From Aquilaria yunnanensis (taxonomy: Eukaryota; Streptophyta; Magnoliopsida; Malvales; Thymelaeaceae): 64,000 bases of DNA. A program made the translations under genes and the position numbers. Of the stretch, positions 32,471 through 44,865 are shown piece after piece (the first letter of the stretch is position 1; every line of letters starts with the position of its first letter). The notes beneath the pieces were generated by a model, which did no database searches, was not told the origin of the DNA, and was given only the letters and a program-made list of their open reading frames with translations. The stretch lies in NCBI GenBank assembly GCA_039654915.1, contig CM077596.1, positions 6,696,001 through 6,760,000 on the forward strand, written 5' to 3'.

Positions 32471-33860
32471 AATAAAATAATTTATTAAATAAGAAAATAT
32501 TATAGAGTTTTAAGGCAATTCAAAAGAATATATGTTAGAAGAAAAAAGAAAGTATCATTTTATGCACCAACTCCGTGTCGAGAAAAAAGGTGTAGTAGCT
32601 GTCACCTTAGAGGAATGCATTCCCCAAAGTTATCACTTTCCTTCTCTATGAAGATACATACTTATTAAATTTTTTTTTTTTTGGGCTCTTTCTTTCTCGC
32701 TAAAGGTTAACTTGATATATTTGTATTCAAATGGTTTATGAATTTGTAAATCACGTGTAAAAAATTTAGGTAAAATCATGTAGTTTGTTAGTAAGTAATA
32801 TTTCCTCTGTCCCAAATCTTTTATACCATTCATTTTTTAGCAATTAATTTATAATTTTTTTATTTTTAACATTTTAGCATATAAATAAAAAAATCTTTAT
32901 ATATAAATGATCAAGATATATAGTTTCTAAATATATATTTTTTAATTTTTTTTAACAAATAATAATATAAATAAATTCAAGTTAAAATAGCCAAAAAAAT
33001 CAAATGGAGTACTAAATAAAGTGAGAGTGAAGGAGTATTATTTTCTAAAATTTTTACGCAACTATTAGCTAGGAGTATAAAAAGTTTGAGTCATGAGTAG
33101 AATAGGTTTGCATATACAACCTTTGGTTCGTAAAAACAGGGAAACAAGGAGAAAACAAAACCCACTATGTAAGGTGGGAAGCTTGTTTGGGTCTGAAAAA
33201 ATCTTTATAATACGCACTTTATTTTTTAAGTTTTTGTTTTCTATTTTGCGAGTATGTTCGTTTATTTTAGATGTCACTCCCGTGTTCTTGCGCTTTTACT
33301 CATGCTCTTAACTGCGCTCCCATTTTTATATTTTTATAACACTTTTACTTAATTACTTAAATTTTAAAATGCAATGCTTTTTTGCTGCTGTTCCCACTTT
33401 CCCACGCTCGTTCTCTTATGCTTTCTGTCGCTTACCGTTTACGTAAAATTGAATTACTTTCGGGTTTAAGAAGCTAAGCATACCATTGACCAAGGGCTTT
33501 CTCATAACTTGTGGTAATTGGTAAACAAGCCACACCGTGCCAACTCACTTAAGTTTTACGTATTTTCTTAATACTCATGTTGGAGGATATCTGTTTGCGG
33601 GAGTTTCCAAGTTGCAACGGACCATTTGGCGAAGCTACAAAATTGTTTCAATGGTGGCGATCATAATTTATTAGTGATAAAAAGCGTTATTTACATTCAT
33701 AATTATCATGAATGATGATTCTTTCATATAGTTTATGGTGCTAAATGCGTCATCCTTATCATATGTCACTGGTCAGTCATTCGTTAATTATCCCCTATTT
33801 GATTCTGTAAGAGATTCTACTCATGATATCTATTCTAGAAAAAGCTATCTCAACTTACAA
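32471..33860. other. Non-coding AT-rich spacer with a degenerate Stowaway-like MITE (about 32805-33040)
   Basis: ATTTCCTCTGTCCCAAATC at about 32810 resembles a Stowaway/mariner terminus. GTGAAGGAGTATTA near 33030 resembles its inverted partner, with AT-rich DNA between them. The match is too decayed to fix the target site. No gene is supported in the rest of the stretch. Confidence 0.4.
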
Positions 33861-33864
33861 ATAT

Positions 33865-34285
33865 TAACTTCTCATGATCTGATAAATGAAAATCCATCAA
33901 GGTAAAAATTTATAAGTAAATTGAACTAGTATCATATAAATTTAAATTAATTTTATAAATACATGCCAGACAATTAAGTACAATAGTAAAAAGCAAGAGC
34001 TATGAGATATAAGAAATGAGAAAATAGAATATAAAATAAGAAAATAAGACAAGAAAAATGCCAACTAGTAACTCTATTCTTAGGAAACTGTAAGTTTTTC
34101 TTTTAGGATGGCAGGTAGTTTATCATTAGGAGAATGTTAGCAATTAACCATTTATTGACAGGAAAAATATTTAAAATACTTTTAGAAAGGTTTAAATTTT
34201 AAATTTTATATAGGTGGTAAGGTGGGCTATCTTAATACATAGTGATGGTAGTATGGCGGACTAATGTATCATTTTTGCATTTTTT
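33865..34285 (+). repeat. RLP upstream region, duplicated at 23283-23645
   Basis: It shares ordered blocks with the orphan copy near 23.3 kb, with about 65 bp of unrelated sequence in the middle. It lies just before the TATA box of the first RLP gene, so the duplicated unit included promoter DNA. Confidence 0.7.
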
Positions 34286-34378
34286 ACCAAAGAGCAAAGA
34301 AAACCAAAATTACTGGGATTTTTCTGCATCTTACTAAGAATGTGATTTGATTAGACAAAAGCGAAAGCGACTGCCACT

Positions 34379-34385
34379 TTATAAA
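34379..34385 (+). promoter_or_regulatory. TATA box of the first RLP gene
   Basis: TTATAAA lies about 100 bp upstream of the ATG at 34483, within GCCACTTTATAAAGGTG. Confidence 0.5.
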
Positions 34386-34482
34386 GGTGAGGTGAGAGGT
34401 GCTTTTTTGGGCAGGTAAGAATCTATCGGTAGCAGATCATAGTAGTACTTCATCTTTATTACGTAAAAATCAGTGTGAAGAT

Positions 34483-37400
34483 ATGGGAAGAAAGTGGTGG
34501 CTCTATTACAGCTGCTTCTTGGTGGTCTGGATATTACAAGTTCAGCTACCTTGCGACGGTTGTTGGGAGGAAGAGAGGGTGGCTCTTCTTCGCCTCAAGC
34601 CTTTCTTCCAATTGTTGCCGACGGACTGGGATAACGGCTCTCTCTCAGACTGCTGCAGCTGGGAAAGGGTACAGTGCAACGTGGTTTCTGGCCGAGTCAA
34701 CGAACTTGATCTATACTATACCACAGCTCGGCTTGAATATCAGCAATTGAATGTGTCTTTGTTTCTTCCATTCCAACACTTGACCAACCTTTCCCTAAAT
34801 GGCGACTTATTTGCCGGCTGCGTCGAGAATGGAGGTACCTACTTGCTTCATTAGTACTTAGATACATGGGAGGTTTGGGATATTAATTAATTATGAGCTT
34901 CTTGCTTGCAGGTTTCGAAAGGTTATCAGCTCTGAAGTATTTGGAAGAAGTTGATCTAACAGGGAACTATTTCGACAACAGCATTTTCGCATCTCTACAA
35001 CATCTTTCATCGTTAAGATGGTTATCTCTTGATGCTAATGTATATGTTGAATGGAAGTCTCCCCATACAAGGTATAGTTTCATTCTCAAATTCCAACAAA
35101 TCCCTGTCCATCGTTTTAGTGCAAACTAAGATGGTGACCTTGAGCATGAAACAGAACTGAATAATCTGGAGGGCTTGGTCGAAATGCACATGAGTCAGAA
35201 TTCAATCGAACGCTTTCAATCTTTGAACGGTAACAGCTTGATCATAGGTCTTCTGATGACCCACAAAAATATCAATTAATTATACTACTATATATTTGTT
35301 GGCCGTTAACAGGAACCGAAGTTCTCACGTTACCCAAACTAGATTTCTTGGATTTGAGTAGTAACAAGTTGGGCAGCAATGGCCTCTCATCTTTGAGTGG
35401 CCTTTCAAGTCTCAGGCATTTGGATTTGTGGGACAACGAACTTAAAGTAATTCATGTGAAAGGTAGTAGTATGTCATCTCAGGTCGATGTGTTCTTTCAT
35501 CTTTTACTATAGATCATGGAACTTCTCATGTTCTGTTTTTCTTTTTTATGCTTCCTTTTTTTTTTCTCCTTTTACGAGCTGAGCCAGATTTCTTTGGGAG
35601 CAAATCCAATTGAAAAACTTGCCTCTTCTGAAGGTACCATATCAATTCCATTATTGGCTACTTTTGATCAAATCCCCAGTTAATGTTCTATCAGAAAAAG
35701 AAAGGAAAAAAAGAAAGCCCCAGATAATGTTTTCCACCACTGCAGATGGTAAAAGCTTAAAGGCGTTGAAGAGTTTGGATCTCAGTAATGTTGAAGCCGG
35801 GGGCAGCATTTTCCTTCAGTCCGTAGACCTATTCCCATCCTTGGAGATTCTTGAACTCGATGGGAGTACATTTAATGGATCTACCACTGACAAACGTAAG
35901 CTTCATGCTATATTTGGTACTACTTATTAATTTTTGTTTTAGTAGCTTAATTGCAAGCCCTTAATTTCCAACAACATTTCGCTTGGAAATGATTTGTTGC
36001 TTTCGCAAAACTGGAACAATTGCATCTTAATTATTGTTATTGATTATAGGCATATTAATTCGTATTTTTAATAGTTGGTATTTGCATTAATTTTCAGTTG
36101 TAGGGCTATGTAAATTAATGAAGCTACGAGAGTTGGATATCAGTGACAATGGACTGAGTGGCGATACACCTTCTTGCTTTTCAAACCTAATGGCTCTCAA
36201 ATCCCAGGACCTCTCCTACAATAAATTCCATATCCCGAGCTCTTTTGCACCCTTTCTGTACCTCTCAAAGCTCAAGTCTCTACATGCATCTGACATTGAA
36301 ATATATCCTGATGACAAGGAGTTTAGCCATTTAGCCCCGACATGTCAACTAAAGGATCTTTTCTTGTCTGGTGGACAGTGTGTTGGAGGGTTGCCGAAAT
36401 TCCTCTACCATCAACATGAGTTGGAAAGACTTGGGCTTTATGATATCAATTTCGGTAAACAACACTTCCCGTATTGGCTTTTGGAGAATTACACGAATTT
36501 GTCTAACCTTGAACTAGTCAATGCTTCTCTTTTTGGACCTTTAACCTTACCAAGTCATCCTCATCAAAACTTAAGTTCTCTTGATGTCACAAACAACTCC
36601 TTGGATGGGAGCATTTCACGACAAATTGGAGCCTACTTTCCAAGTTTAACAACGATGTCTATTCAAAACAACCAAGTGATGGGTAGCATATATACCATCT
36701 TCCTTTTATGACATGAAACTGCTAGGGTATCTGGACTTGTTAAACAACAAACTATCTGGTCGAATATCTGAACAACTGGCCATAGGTTGCTCTTCATTGG
36801 CTTCTCTTGTTTTGTCAAATAATAGTTTGCATGGTGAAATCTTCCACAATAATGTCTCATTCATAGATCTACATGAGTTGTTATTAGACGGCAATAACTT
36901 TAGTGGAAGAATCCCGAGTGGCTTATCTAAGTGCTCCTTTATCTCAACATTGGACATCAGTGATAACAATCTCTATGGTGGAATCCCTTTTTGGATTTCA
37001 AACATGACTAGCTTAGTGGAGTTCATAATGGCCAACAATATTCTTAAAGGTCCACTTCCATTAGAGCTTTTTTATTTACCAAACCTTGATGTTTTGGACA
37101 TTTCAGGCAATAACATCTCTGGGAGCATACCATCTAGCACCAACGTGTCACAAATAAGTCACATTCATCTTTTTGGGAATGACCTCAGGGGAACATTTCC
37201 AAACACATTATGAAATAGCCCTCTGTTAATAACCTTGGAACTTCACAACAATAACTTGGCTGGTACTATCCCAGAGTGCATCAGAAACCTTGATGAGCTA
37301 AGTTATCTGATCTTGAAGAATAATAGCTTTAATGGTCAAATCCCCATGGAGATATGTCACCTGAGCAAATTGAGTGTGATTGATCTTTCTCATAATGATC

Positions 37401-38161
37401 TGGTTGGTTTTATTCCACCTTGCCTAAATATCACTACGCTTGATCAGGTAGACAGTTTTGAGGTATATATTACTGAACAACATAATGAAAGTGCCACCGC
37501 TGGTCAACATATAGAATTCAAAACAAAGAGCATGTCTTACTCTTACAGTGGACAAATCTTAACCTTTTTATCTGGAATTGATCTTTTTGGCAATAAATTT
37601 ACTGGTGAGATTCCCAAGAAAATCAGAAGCCTCAACACAATTTGCGTGCTAAATTTGTCCCATAATAGCCTGACTGGGGGTGTGCCATTGACAATATCAC
37701 ATTTAAGTCGAATTGAGAGCTTGGACCTTTCATTCAACTATTTAACTGGGAAGATCCCACCTCAAATTGTTGAGTTGAATTTCTTGGCATCCTTTAATGT
37801 TTCATACAACAACTTGTCTAGCCCTACACCCAAGAGAATCTACCAATTTGCAACATTCGATGAGACCAGCTACAAGGATAATCCTTCTCTTTGTGGAGAG
37901 CCATTGCCAAGGAGTTGCTTGTCATCTATGCCACCATTGTCAAATCCAAAACTTGCCATTGGTCAAACAGAGGATGATGCTTTTATGGACATGGAAGTCT
38001 TTTATATCAGCTTTATAGCCTCAAATGTTACTTCGTTGTTAGCTGCTATTGTGGTTTTATGGATCAATCCATCTTGGAGGAGAAAATGGTTCTACTACCT
38101 CAAAAGGACCACCACTTGTTGTTACTACTGGATTGTGGACCATCTCTTTAAGTGCTTTTGA
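34483..38161 (+). pseudogene. LRR receptor-like protein 1, multi-exon, broken
   Basis: RLPs are cell-surface receptors with extracellular LRRs, one membrane span and no kinase. Exon 1 (34483-34834) encodes a signal peptide and the LRR cap (CWEEERVALLRLK, CCSWERVQC). Further exons are about 34912-35071, 35155-35229, 35313-35462, 35588-35633, 35746-35895 and 36098-38161. The last one carries many LRRs (LxxLxLxxNxLxGxIP), a terminal cap and a membrane span (SFIASNVTSLLAAIVVLWI) with a short basic tail. Lesions: exon 2 to 3 does not join in phase; the fifth exon has lost 29 nt against the paralogue; a 4-nt AT insertion near 36688 shifts the frame (stop at 36709-36711); and a TGA at 37211-37213 replaces a cysteine codon. 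It is closest to the pseudogene at 44874-49705. Confidence 0.85.
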
Positions 38162-38164
38162 TCT

Positions 38165-38575
38165 TGTTAATCTAGATCGATTGTTCGCACTTGGTTAATT
38201 ATATTGTAGTAAGGCGTGGTAGGTGGTATGTGCGGTGACTTGTTGGGTTCTATGGAAAGCTAGAAATAATTTTGTTTTCAATAATGTGTAGCTTTTGGTT
38301 ATGCAAATGGTGGGTGACATTCAATTTATGTCTTTTTTCTAGATTTCTCATTGGTGTAGCAAAGTAAGATTGGAGTGGGTGGGCTGATTGGTTAACCCCT
38401 ATCAAGTATTACAAAATTGTATGTAAAAGTGGCTTTTAAGTAGCTCCACAAGCGTTGAATTTCAAGCTGGGTATGTTCTAGTGTTTGGGGACACTAGCTC
38501 TTGGCTAGTTGTATCTTCTATAGTTTTTTCTCATTAATATACATCATTTTGCTGTTAAAAAAAAATATATTGTAC
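38165..38575 (+). pseudogene. LINE 3' end with poly(A), inserted behind RLP 1
   Basis: The plus strand encodes CWVLWKARNNFVFNNV, the typical C-terminal motif of plant LINE reverse transcriptases, with stops. It ends TTAATATACATCATTTTGCTG followed by an A run (38557-38565). The second RLP copy lacks this block: there the coding end runs directly into sequence homologous to 38590 onward. The insertion is therefore specific to copy 1. Confidence 0.75.
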
Positions 38576-38777
38576 TCCAAGAAAGATGTCGTTGCTGCTG
38601 TTGCCGATGATAACTACTTTGTATGATAAAAATGCCTCTTTCAGAATGCAAGCAATACCCCAATTGCATTTATTATTAAGAAAGGAAATTTTGTTGTCAT
38701 GTTATAAACACTGCTACTGCTGTATGGAGTAAAGCCGAAGAAAGTTAACTGCAATCATCATTGAAGAGTTACAAATC

Positions 38778-38778
<1 letters not shown>

Positions 38779-38833
<55 letters not shown>
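38779..38833. repeat. (TA)n microsatellite
   Basis: About 27 TA dinucleotides follow ACAAATCTAT. The paralogous position near 49908 has only a few TA units (ATCTATTATATTATTC), so the tract expanded after the duplication. Confidence 0.95.
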
Positions 38834-38837
<4 letters not shown>

Positions 38838-39159
38838 AACCACTCATTCCCCAAAATTAATTCCTTTAACATTTACTTCATAATATAAAGAAAAATTTCA
38901 CTCATTTTACAAGACTAATTCCTTTAGCATTTACTTCATAACACATTTGTAGCATTAATTTCAAATTCATATCTTATAATTAATAGTTAGGTCATTATAT
39001 AGCCTTCACTGCAAAATTCACCCATTCCTCTACTTTTTTTTACCATTAATTACATAGTGTGTTTGTATTGTTTAATACCTTAGCCCCCCATATAGTCATA
39101 ACTTCAAATTTTATATTTTGAATTGTAATTCTTGGTCGGCTCATTTTGCCAAAGTAGAG

Positions 39160-39670
39160 AGCTCTTAAAATTTTATTTTTTATACATTTTAGTGATTGAA
39201 TTTAAATTCCTATCCTCTTAATGTATTAAAACATGATTAACTTTTGTTTCCTTGTTAATGGGTCATTAATATTATTGTCCCTTGATCAATTGTATTAAAT
39301 AAATTTCATCTCTCTTAGCAATTTAATAGCTTCAATTTCTATTAAAGTGTTCTCATTACAATTTTATTTGCTTTAATGATATTAATATTGTCCATCCAAC
39401 TTCTCCATCTCTATTAGGGATTTAGTAGCTTTAATTTCTATTAGAGTGTTCTCATTACAATTTTATTTGCTTTAATGGTATTAGTACTGTCCATCCAACT
39501 TCGCCTAAAATTCTATTTTTTATACATTTTAGTGATTGAATTTAAATTCATATCCTCTTAGTATATTAAAACACGATTAGCTTCTATTTCCTTCTTAATG
39601 GGTCATTAATATTATTGTCCCTGATCAATTATTTTAAATAAATTTCATCTCTCTTAACAATTTCATCATT
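39160..39670. repeat. Interleaved direct duplications in AT-rich DNA
   Basis: A ~163-bp block (ATACATTTTAGTGATTGAAT ... TAAATTTCATCTCTCTTA) at 39164-39326 recurs at 39508-39670. A ~87-bp block (TAGTGTTCTCATTACAATTT-like) at 39318-39404 recurs at 39417-39503. No coding signal is seen. Confidence 0.8.
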
Positions 39671-40760
39671 AAGAAATTTCTCAATTTATAAAAATGATAA
39701 TAATGAGTAGTAAAAACACAAGCCTTCTAAGTTTTACTCACATTCTTAAGAAATTATTCACTTCTATAAAAATTATAATAAACAGGTAGTAAATAAAAAA
39801 AACTTTTTAAGTTGTACTCACATTCTTAGAAATTACTCATTTTATAAAAATTATAATAACGAATAGTGAATACACAAACCTTTTAAATTTTACTTACATT
39901 CTTAAGAAATTACTCACTTTTATAAAAATCATAATAAATGAGTAGTAAATACCAAAACCTTTTATATTTTACTCACATTCTTAAGAAACTATTCATTTCT
40001 ATTAAAAAAATTCTAATAAATGAATACTAAATACAAAAACATTTTAATTTTGCATCACATTATTAGAAATTACTCACTTTATAAAAATAATAACAATGAC
40101 TTGTAAAAGCACAAATAGTTTAAGCTCTACTCACATTTTTAAGAAATTACTCACTTTATAAAAATAGCATAATGAGTAGCACAAACACAATTAAACCTTT
40201 TAAGTTTTACTCACATTTTTAAGAAAGTATTCACTTCCATAAAAATGGTAATAATGTGTAGTAAATACACAAATGTTTTAATTTTTATTCTCATTCTTAT
40301 GAAATTACTTACTTCCATGAAAAATGATAAGAAAAAGTACTAAATATACAAATTTTTAAGTTTTACTCACATTCTTAAGAAATTCCTTGCTTTAAACAAA
40401 ATAATAATAACCAGTAGTAAAGGCAAAAAAATTATTTTTACTTATGTGCTTACAAAATTACATAATTATTTTAAATTTTACTCACATTATTGTGAAATTA
40501 CACACTTCCATAACAATAATACTAACAAACAGTAAACACACAAATCGTTTAATTTTTACTCTTTTCCATAAAAAATAATAATAACGAGTAGTAAATAAAC
40601 ATACCTTTTAATTTTTACCCACATTCTTATGAAATTACTCAATTTAATAAATATAGAAATATCGAGTAGTAACTACACAAACAATTAATGAGAATAATCA
40701 TAACGAGTTGTAAATATACAAACATTTTAATTTTTTCTTGAAATTACTCACTTCTATAAA
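39671..40760. repeat. Degenerate tandem array, about 14 copies of a ~80-bp AT-rich unit
   Basis: The consensus is about TTTTAAGTTTTACTCACATTCTTAAGAAATTACTCACTT, then ATAAAAATNATAATAA, then NGAGTAGTAAATACACAAA. Units start near 39724, 39808, 39884, 39958, 40040, 40117, 40199, 40274, 40352, 40463, 40540, 40607 and 40720. The copies are strongly diverged. The array is rich in TACTCA and GAGTAG, which are nearly complementary. Confidence 0.85.
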
Positions 40761-40895
40761 AAATAATAGTATAATTAATTTTTCTTAATGTAGCTTTTAT
40801 TATTTACCATAATGAATATATTATTTCTAGTATTTTATACTAGTAAATAGTAATTATGTAATATGATTAGTCCTAGACCCACGACCCACTTGTGT

Positions 40896-40950
40896 CCCCC
40901 CCCCCCCCCCCCAAAAAAAAAAAAAAGAAAAGAAAGAAAGAAAGAAAAGA
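40896..40950. repeat. Poly-C/poly-A tract with GAAA microsatellite
   Basis: About 17 C are followed directly by about 14 A and then a run of GAAA/GAAAG. It may be a slippage-prone site or an assembly weak point. DNA from 40950 to 41690 holds no feature I can support. Confidence 0.85.
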
Positions 40951-41653
40951 ACTCCAAAATTTTTTGGAATAACTGCAAAAACCGCCTTTAGTTCTGGGTG
41001 GAATTATGGTATTTCCCATACCATTTCAAATTCAACACTTTGCTCCAAGAAATAAGAAAAGAAAAGGGAAGGAAAAGGTGTTTTACATTCAAATAGAGAA
41101 AAATTTGATAATTTAAGTTTTTTAAATAAGTATCAAAATAATATAGAAATTTTCAATTTATTAGAATTCAAGTACTTTATAGATTTAATATCGAATCTAA
41201 AAAATTTATGTTTGCAAATGTGAAAAAAGGTACTCATATTGAGTAGTTAAAATGTAGAATTTAGAAATTGAAGGAGTAAACTGCAGTCTTATACAAATAT
41301 TGAGAATGTTTGCAATTAGTCTAATCTGTACCTTCTCTTATTCCAACTGCCCACGATTTTGCGCAGCACTTTCTAAAACCGGCAATTTTCTGTGAATTTG
41401 GTAGCCGTGCCGTGAGGTTAAAAGCTGACCCCACAAAATACATAATTCATTGTTAGAATATTTCATGATGAGAAAATTCTCCGCATCAATACCGGCCAAC
41501 ATGTTCTACAATTGTGGGCCAAAAAAATAAAGAAAAGAAAAACGTTCTGTTCTGTGGTCCATTGAAGCTAGGACTATGGCCAAGTAATAAATTATTGTGG
41601 AAAATTTGAGCGCCTTGATTGGGTCATCACTTTGGGAGCTGCTGGCCTGTTCC

Positions 41654-43395
41654 TGTTGTTATAATGAGTGTGAAAACACATGATTAAGATTTAAGATAGA
41701 CTATATATGCATAACAGAACAGCAACTGAATGCTTTAAATTACTTATTACGGCTACATAATATTTTATTTTAAATAATATTGGTTCAGAATGAAAAAAAT
41801 ACATAAAAATAAAAATAAGTTAATTTAAATTAAAATAATGTGACTAAAAAATATTTTGTACACTTTCATTTTTTCCCCTAAAAAAATGTGAGTAACTAAA
41901 TTGTCGCTTTTAAATTTTAGTAACTTAAATTTTTTGGACAAACTAAAAGCTGAAATATCGAAAAAAGAGTACAAAAGAAAAAGCAGAAATATTGAAGAAA
42001 CAATAACAAAACAAAAAATAGACTAATGGGATAAATCCTAGAAGGGAAACCTGAGAAAACAATCAACAAACAGACATACACACAAGAAAATTCTTCATGC
42101 AAAATTTTTTAATCTTTCCAAGCACATTCCGATGCCCATTTCTAGTAATTAAGGACCTTGACCATCACTACTAAAAAAACCAAATTTTCCAGTGGCATAA
42201 TTTCCAACGGCCAAACCGTTGGAAAGTTCCAACGTGCAAGGCCGTTGGAGAAATTCCAAAAAAAATTTCAACGGTTGAACCGTTGGAACAATTACGAAAT
42301 CAAATTATGAGTTTTGGATATGCTATTTCCAACGGCTTCAACCGTTGGAAAAGATATCTTTGATATTGGAAATAGAATTTTTTTTTCCCAACTGCCGGAG
42401 CCTTTGGAACCAATTTTAAAACCTTTTTACCAATTTCCAACAACTTTAGCCGTTGGAAAATACTTGTATGGCAACATTTCTAATTTTGTATGTTTCCAAT
42501 GGCTTAGGCCGTTGGAAAATAATTAAAATAGATTTATTTGTTTCGAAAAGTAGTTTTTTCTTGCATGAGTGTTTCCAACAGCTGTAGCCGTTGGAAACTA
42601 AACTGGATTAGGTATATAATGCTACTATGTGTGTTTATTAACAAACAAACACTTATATAATTATTAGGAGAATGAAACTATGTAATTTCTATTATGTATG
42701 TTTTTTATGTGGATTTATAAGTACATTTATATCATGACTTAGTAATTTCAATTGTGTATGTTTTTATGTCGTTTTATATATATTTTTATGTAATATCAGT
42801 TAAAAATTTGATTACATACAATATAATTATTTGGACTATAATAGGTTGACATTCAATTGGAATGAAGAACATAGGGATAAATAATATAAATAAATAAATA
42901 AAATTCCAACTGCCTAAGCCATTGGAAACCTTAAATATGCCAGCATTTCCAACTGCCTAGGCAGTTAGAAAAATTTCCAACGGCTTAAGTAGTTAGAAAT
43001 CTGTCAAAATTTCCAATTGCCTACGAAGTTGGAAGCTGTTGGAACATTAAAAAAAAACAATTAATTACAGCCGTTGGAAATTTCCAACTGTTTATTTTCC
43101 AACGGCTAATATCTGGGCCGTTGGAAGTTTTACTTCCAACGAAAGGATTTCCAACTACCAAAGTTCCAACAACCAACCGTTGGAAACATCACCTTTTCCA
43201 ACTGCAGGCCGTTGGAAATGACAGTTGAAAAAAGGCAATTTTTTAGTAGTGCATTACTAAGGTGTGGAAAATTTGAGCATTTTGATAGGTTGTTGATTTG
43301 AAATACAAAGACTCCTTCCATTATATTTTGGATGAAACACTATAGTTTGTTATGAAGGTTAAGAAACAAGAAAAAAATTCATGTGTTATTTTTCT
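41654..43395. repeat. Segmental duplication, copy B, interrupted by a CACTA element
   Basis: 41700-42165 and 43252-43395 match 31590-32400 of copy A in order. They abut copy C at about 43396, forming a tandem pair (B then C). 41654-41695 also matches the orphan flank at 24011-24050. Confidence 0.8.
42166..43251. mobile_element. Non-autonomous CACTA (EnSpm) element with palindromic subterminal repeats
   Basis: The ends are CACTACTAAAAAA and its inverse TTTTTTAGTAGTG, flanked by a 3-bp duplication CAT (42163-42165 and 43252-43254). Copy A shows the empty site (GACCATTACTA near 32250). About 14 copies of an inverted-repeat motif (TTCCAACGGC ... GCCGTTGGAA, often decayed) fill 42190-42600 and 42900-43230. 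The middle 300 bp is AT-rich and free of it. Subterminal repeats of this kind are known transposase-binding sites in CACTA elements. There is no coding capacity, so it would depend on a transposase elsewhere. Confidence 0.95.
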
Positions 43396-44865
43396 AGCTT
43401 CGCTTTGATGGATTATGCTAAATGATCATATGGCATAGTCTTCGATAGTAGAGGAGAAGGCATTGAAGTGCCACCAGGGAATCAGTTGCCATGGAAGAGA
43501 AGGAGCGAAAAGGCGAAGATTGAAAATAGACTAAGCTTGCGACAGTGGCAGCCCAGGGATAGAAGGTGCTTTGTCACCATGACTACGGTTGACTCGAATT
43601 TTTCTCAATCAGAGGGAAGTGTTCGATCCAGAGAGCTGTTGGAAGTTTCAAACTGGAAGAAGGTCAGATCATGGACTAAAGGAAAAGAACAAAAGATGGA
43701 GAAAGTAAATCGGTCGTTTACAATTTATTTCATATAATTATATATATCATAATGACTAAATTATATAATATAATTTTTATAATTCAAAAAAGCAAAAAAA
43801 CCAAAAGCGAATGGGAAGCTTTGATTGGTGACTGAACAATTGGATGTTTTAGATGACTTACTACAACTGCATAATATTTTATTTTAAATGATATTGGTTC
43901 AGACCATAAAAGATGTAAAAATAAAAATAAGTTAATTTAGATTAAGTTGACTTCATTTAAAATAATGTGACTAAAAAATATTTTATATACTTTCATTTTT
44001 TCCCCTAAAAGAAAGTGAGTAACTAAATTACACTTTTATATACATTTTGGTAACTTAATTTTTTCCCCAAATATTTTATATACTTTCATTTTTTCCATTT
44101 CTTAACTTTTCAAGAAAACAAATACAAGGGCTAAAATGAATTTTTTTAATTATAAGAAGCAAATGAATTTCTTAACAAATATTTAAAGACTTATTCTAAT
44201 TCCAAAGTGAATGTTGAACTGATGGAGATATAGATTCCGTTTGGCATTAGTGTTAAATTTTTGAAAAAACTATTTAAGAATAGCTTTTAGCTTTTAGCAA
44301 TTTAGCGGTTCTATCTTCACTGTCAATAAATTAATCAAAACTCTAACGTTAATCATAAAAGCTGTTTTCAAATGGAACCATAGTAAAATAAAGGTCCAAC
44401 CCTATTAGCAAAGTGCTCCCAAAGCAATAATAGAACAAACTAAAAAGCTGAAGTATTTAAAAAAGAGTTCCAAAGACCAGCTAAAATATTGAAGAAACAG
44501 TAACGATACAAAACACAAAATAATTGGATAAATCCTAGAAGGAGAATATGAGAAAACAATCAACAAACAGACATACACACATGAAAATTCTTCATGCACA
44601 ATTTTTCAATCTTTCCCCGCACGTTCCGATGTCCATTTCAAGTAAGGACCTTGACTATTGCTAACGTGTAGAAATTTTGAGCACTTTGATATAGGTTGTT
44701 GGTTTGAAATATAAATACTTCTTCCACTACATTTTGGATGAAACATTATGATTTGACACAAAGATTAAGGAATAAGAAAAATGTTATGTATTATTTTCAC
44801 TTTTATCCTTAACTTTTTTATATGTAAATCAAGAAAGATGAAAAAAAATTTACTACCTCCATCCT
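43396..44865. repeat. Segmental duplication, copy C, with a ~147-bp MITE
   Basis: It matches copy A throughout, apart from an insertion at about 44232-44378. It ends at 44860-44873, where ACTACCTCCATCC, a fragment resembling a Stowaway terminus, adjoins the 5'-truncated second RLP gene. Confidence 0.85.
44232..44378. mobile_element. Short hAT-like MITE in copy C
   Basis: The insertion is absent from copy A (GACATAGTAAAATAAAG near 31968). Its ends are ATTCCGTTTGGCA and, inverted, GGTTCCATTTG, an imperfect terminal inverted repeat. The flanking ATAG-containing sequence is duplicated imperfectly. The length and ends fit a hAT-type MITE, but the exact 8-bp duplication has decayed. Confidence 0.55.

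Noticed and set aside
37235..38161. Separate short RLP gene starting at 37235
   Set aside because: It is the same frame as the preceding LRR sequence, separated only by a TGA at 37211-37213, so it is part of RLP 1.
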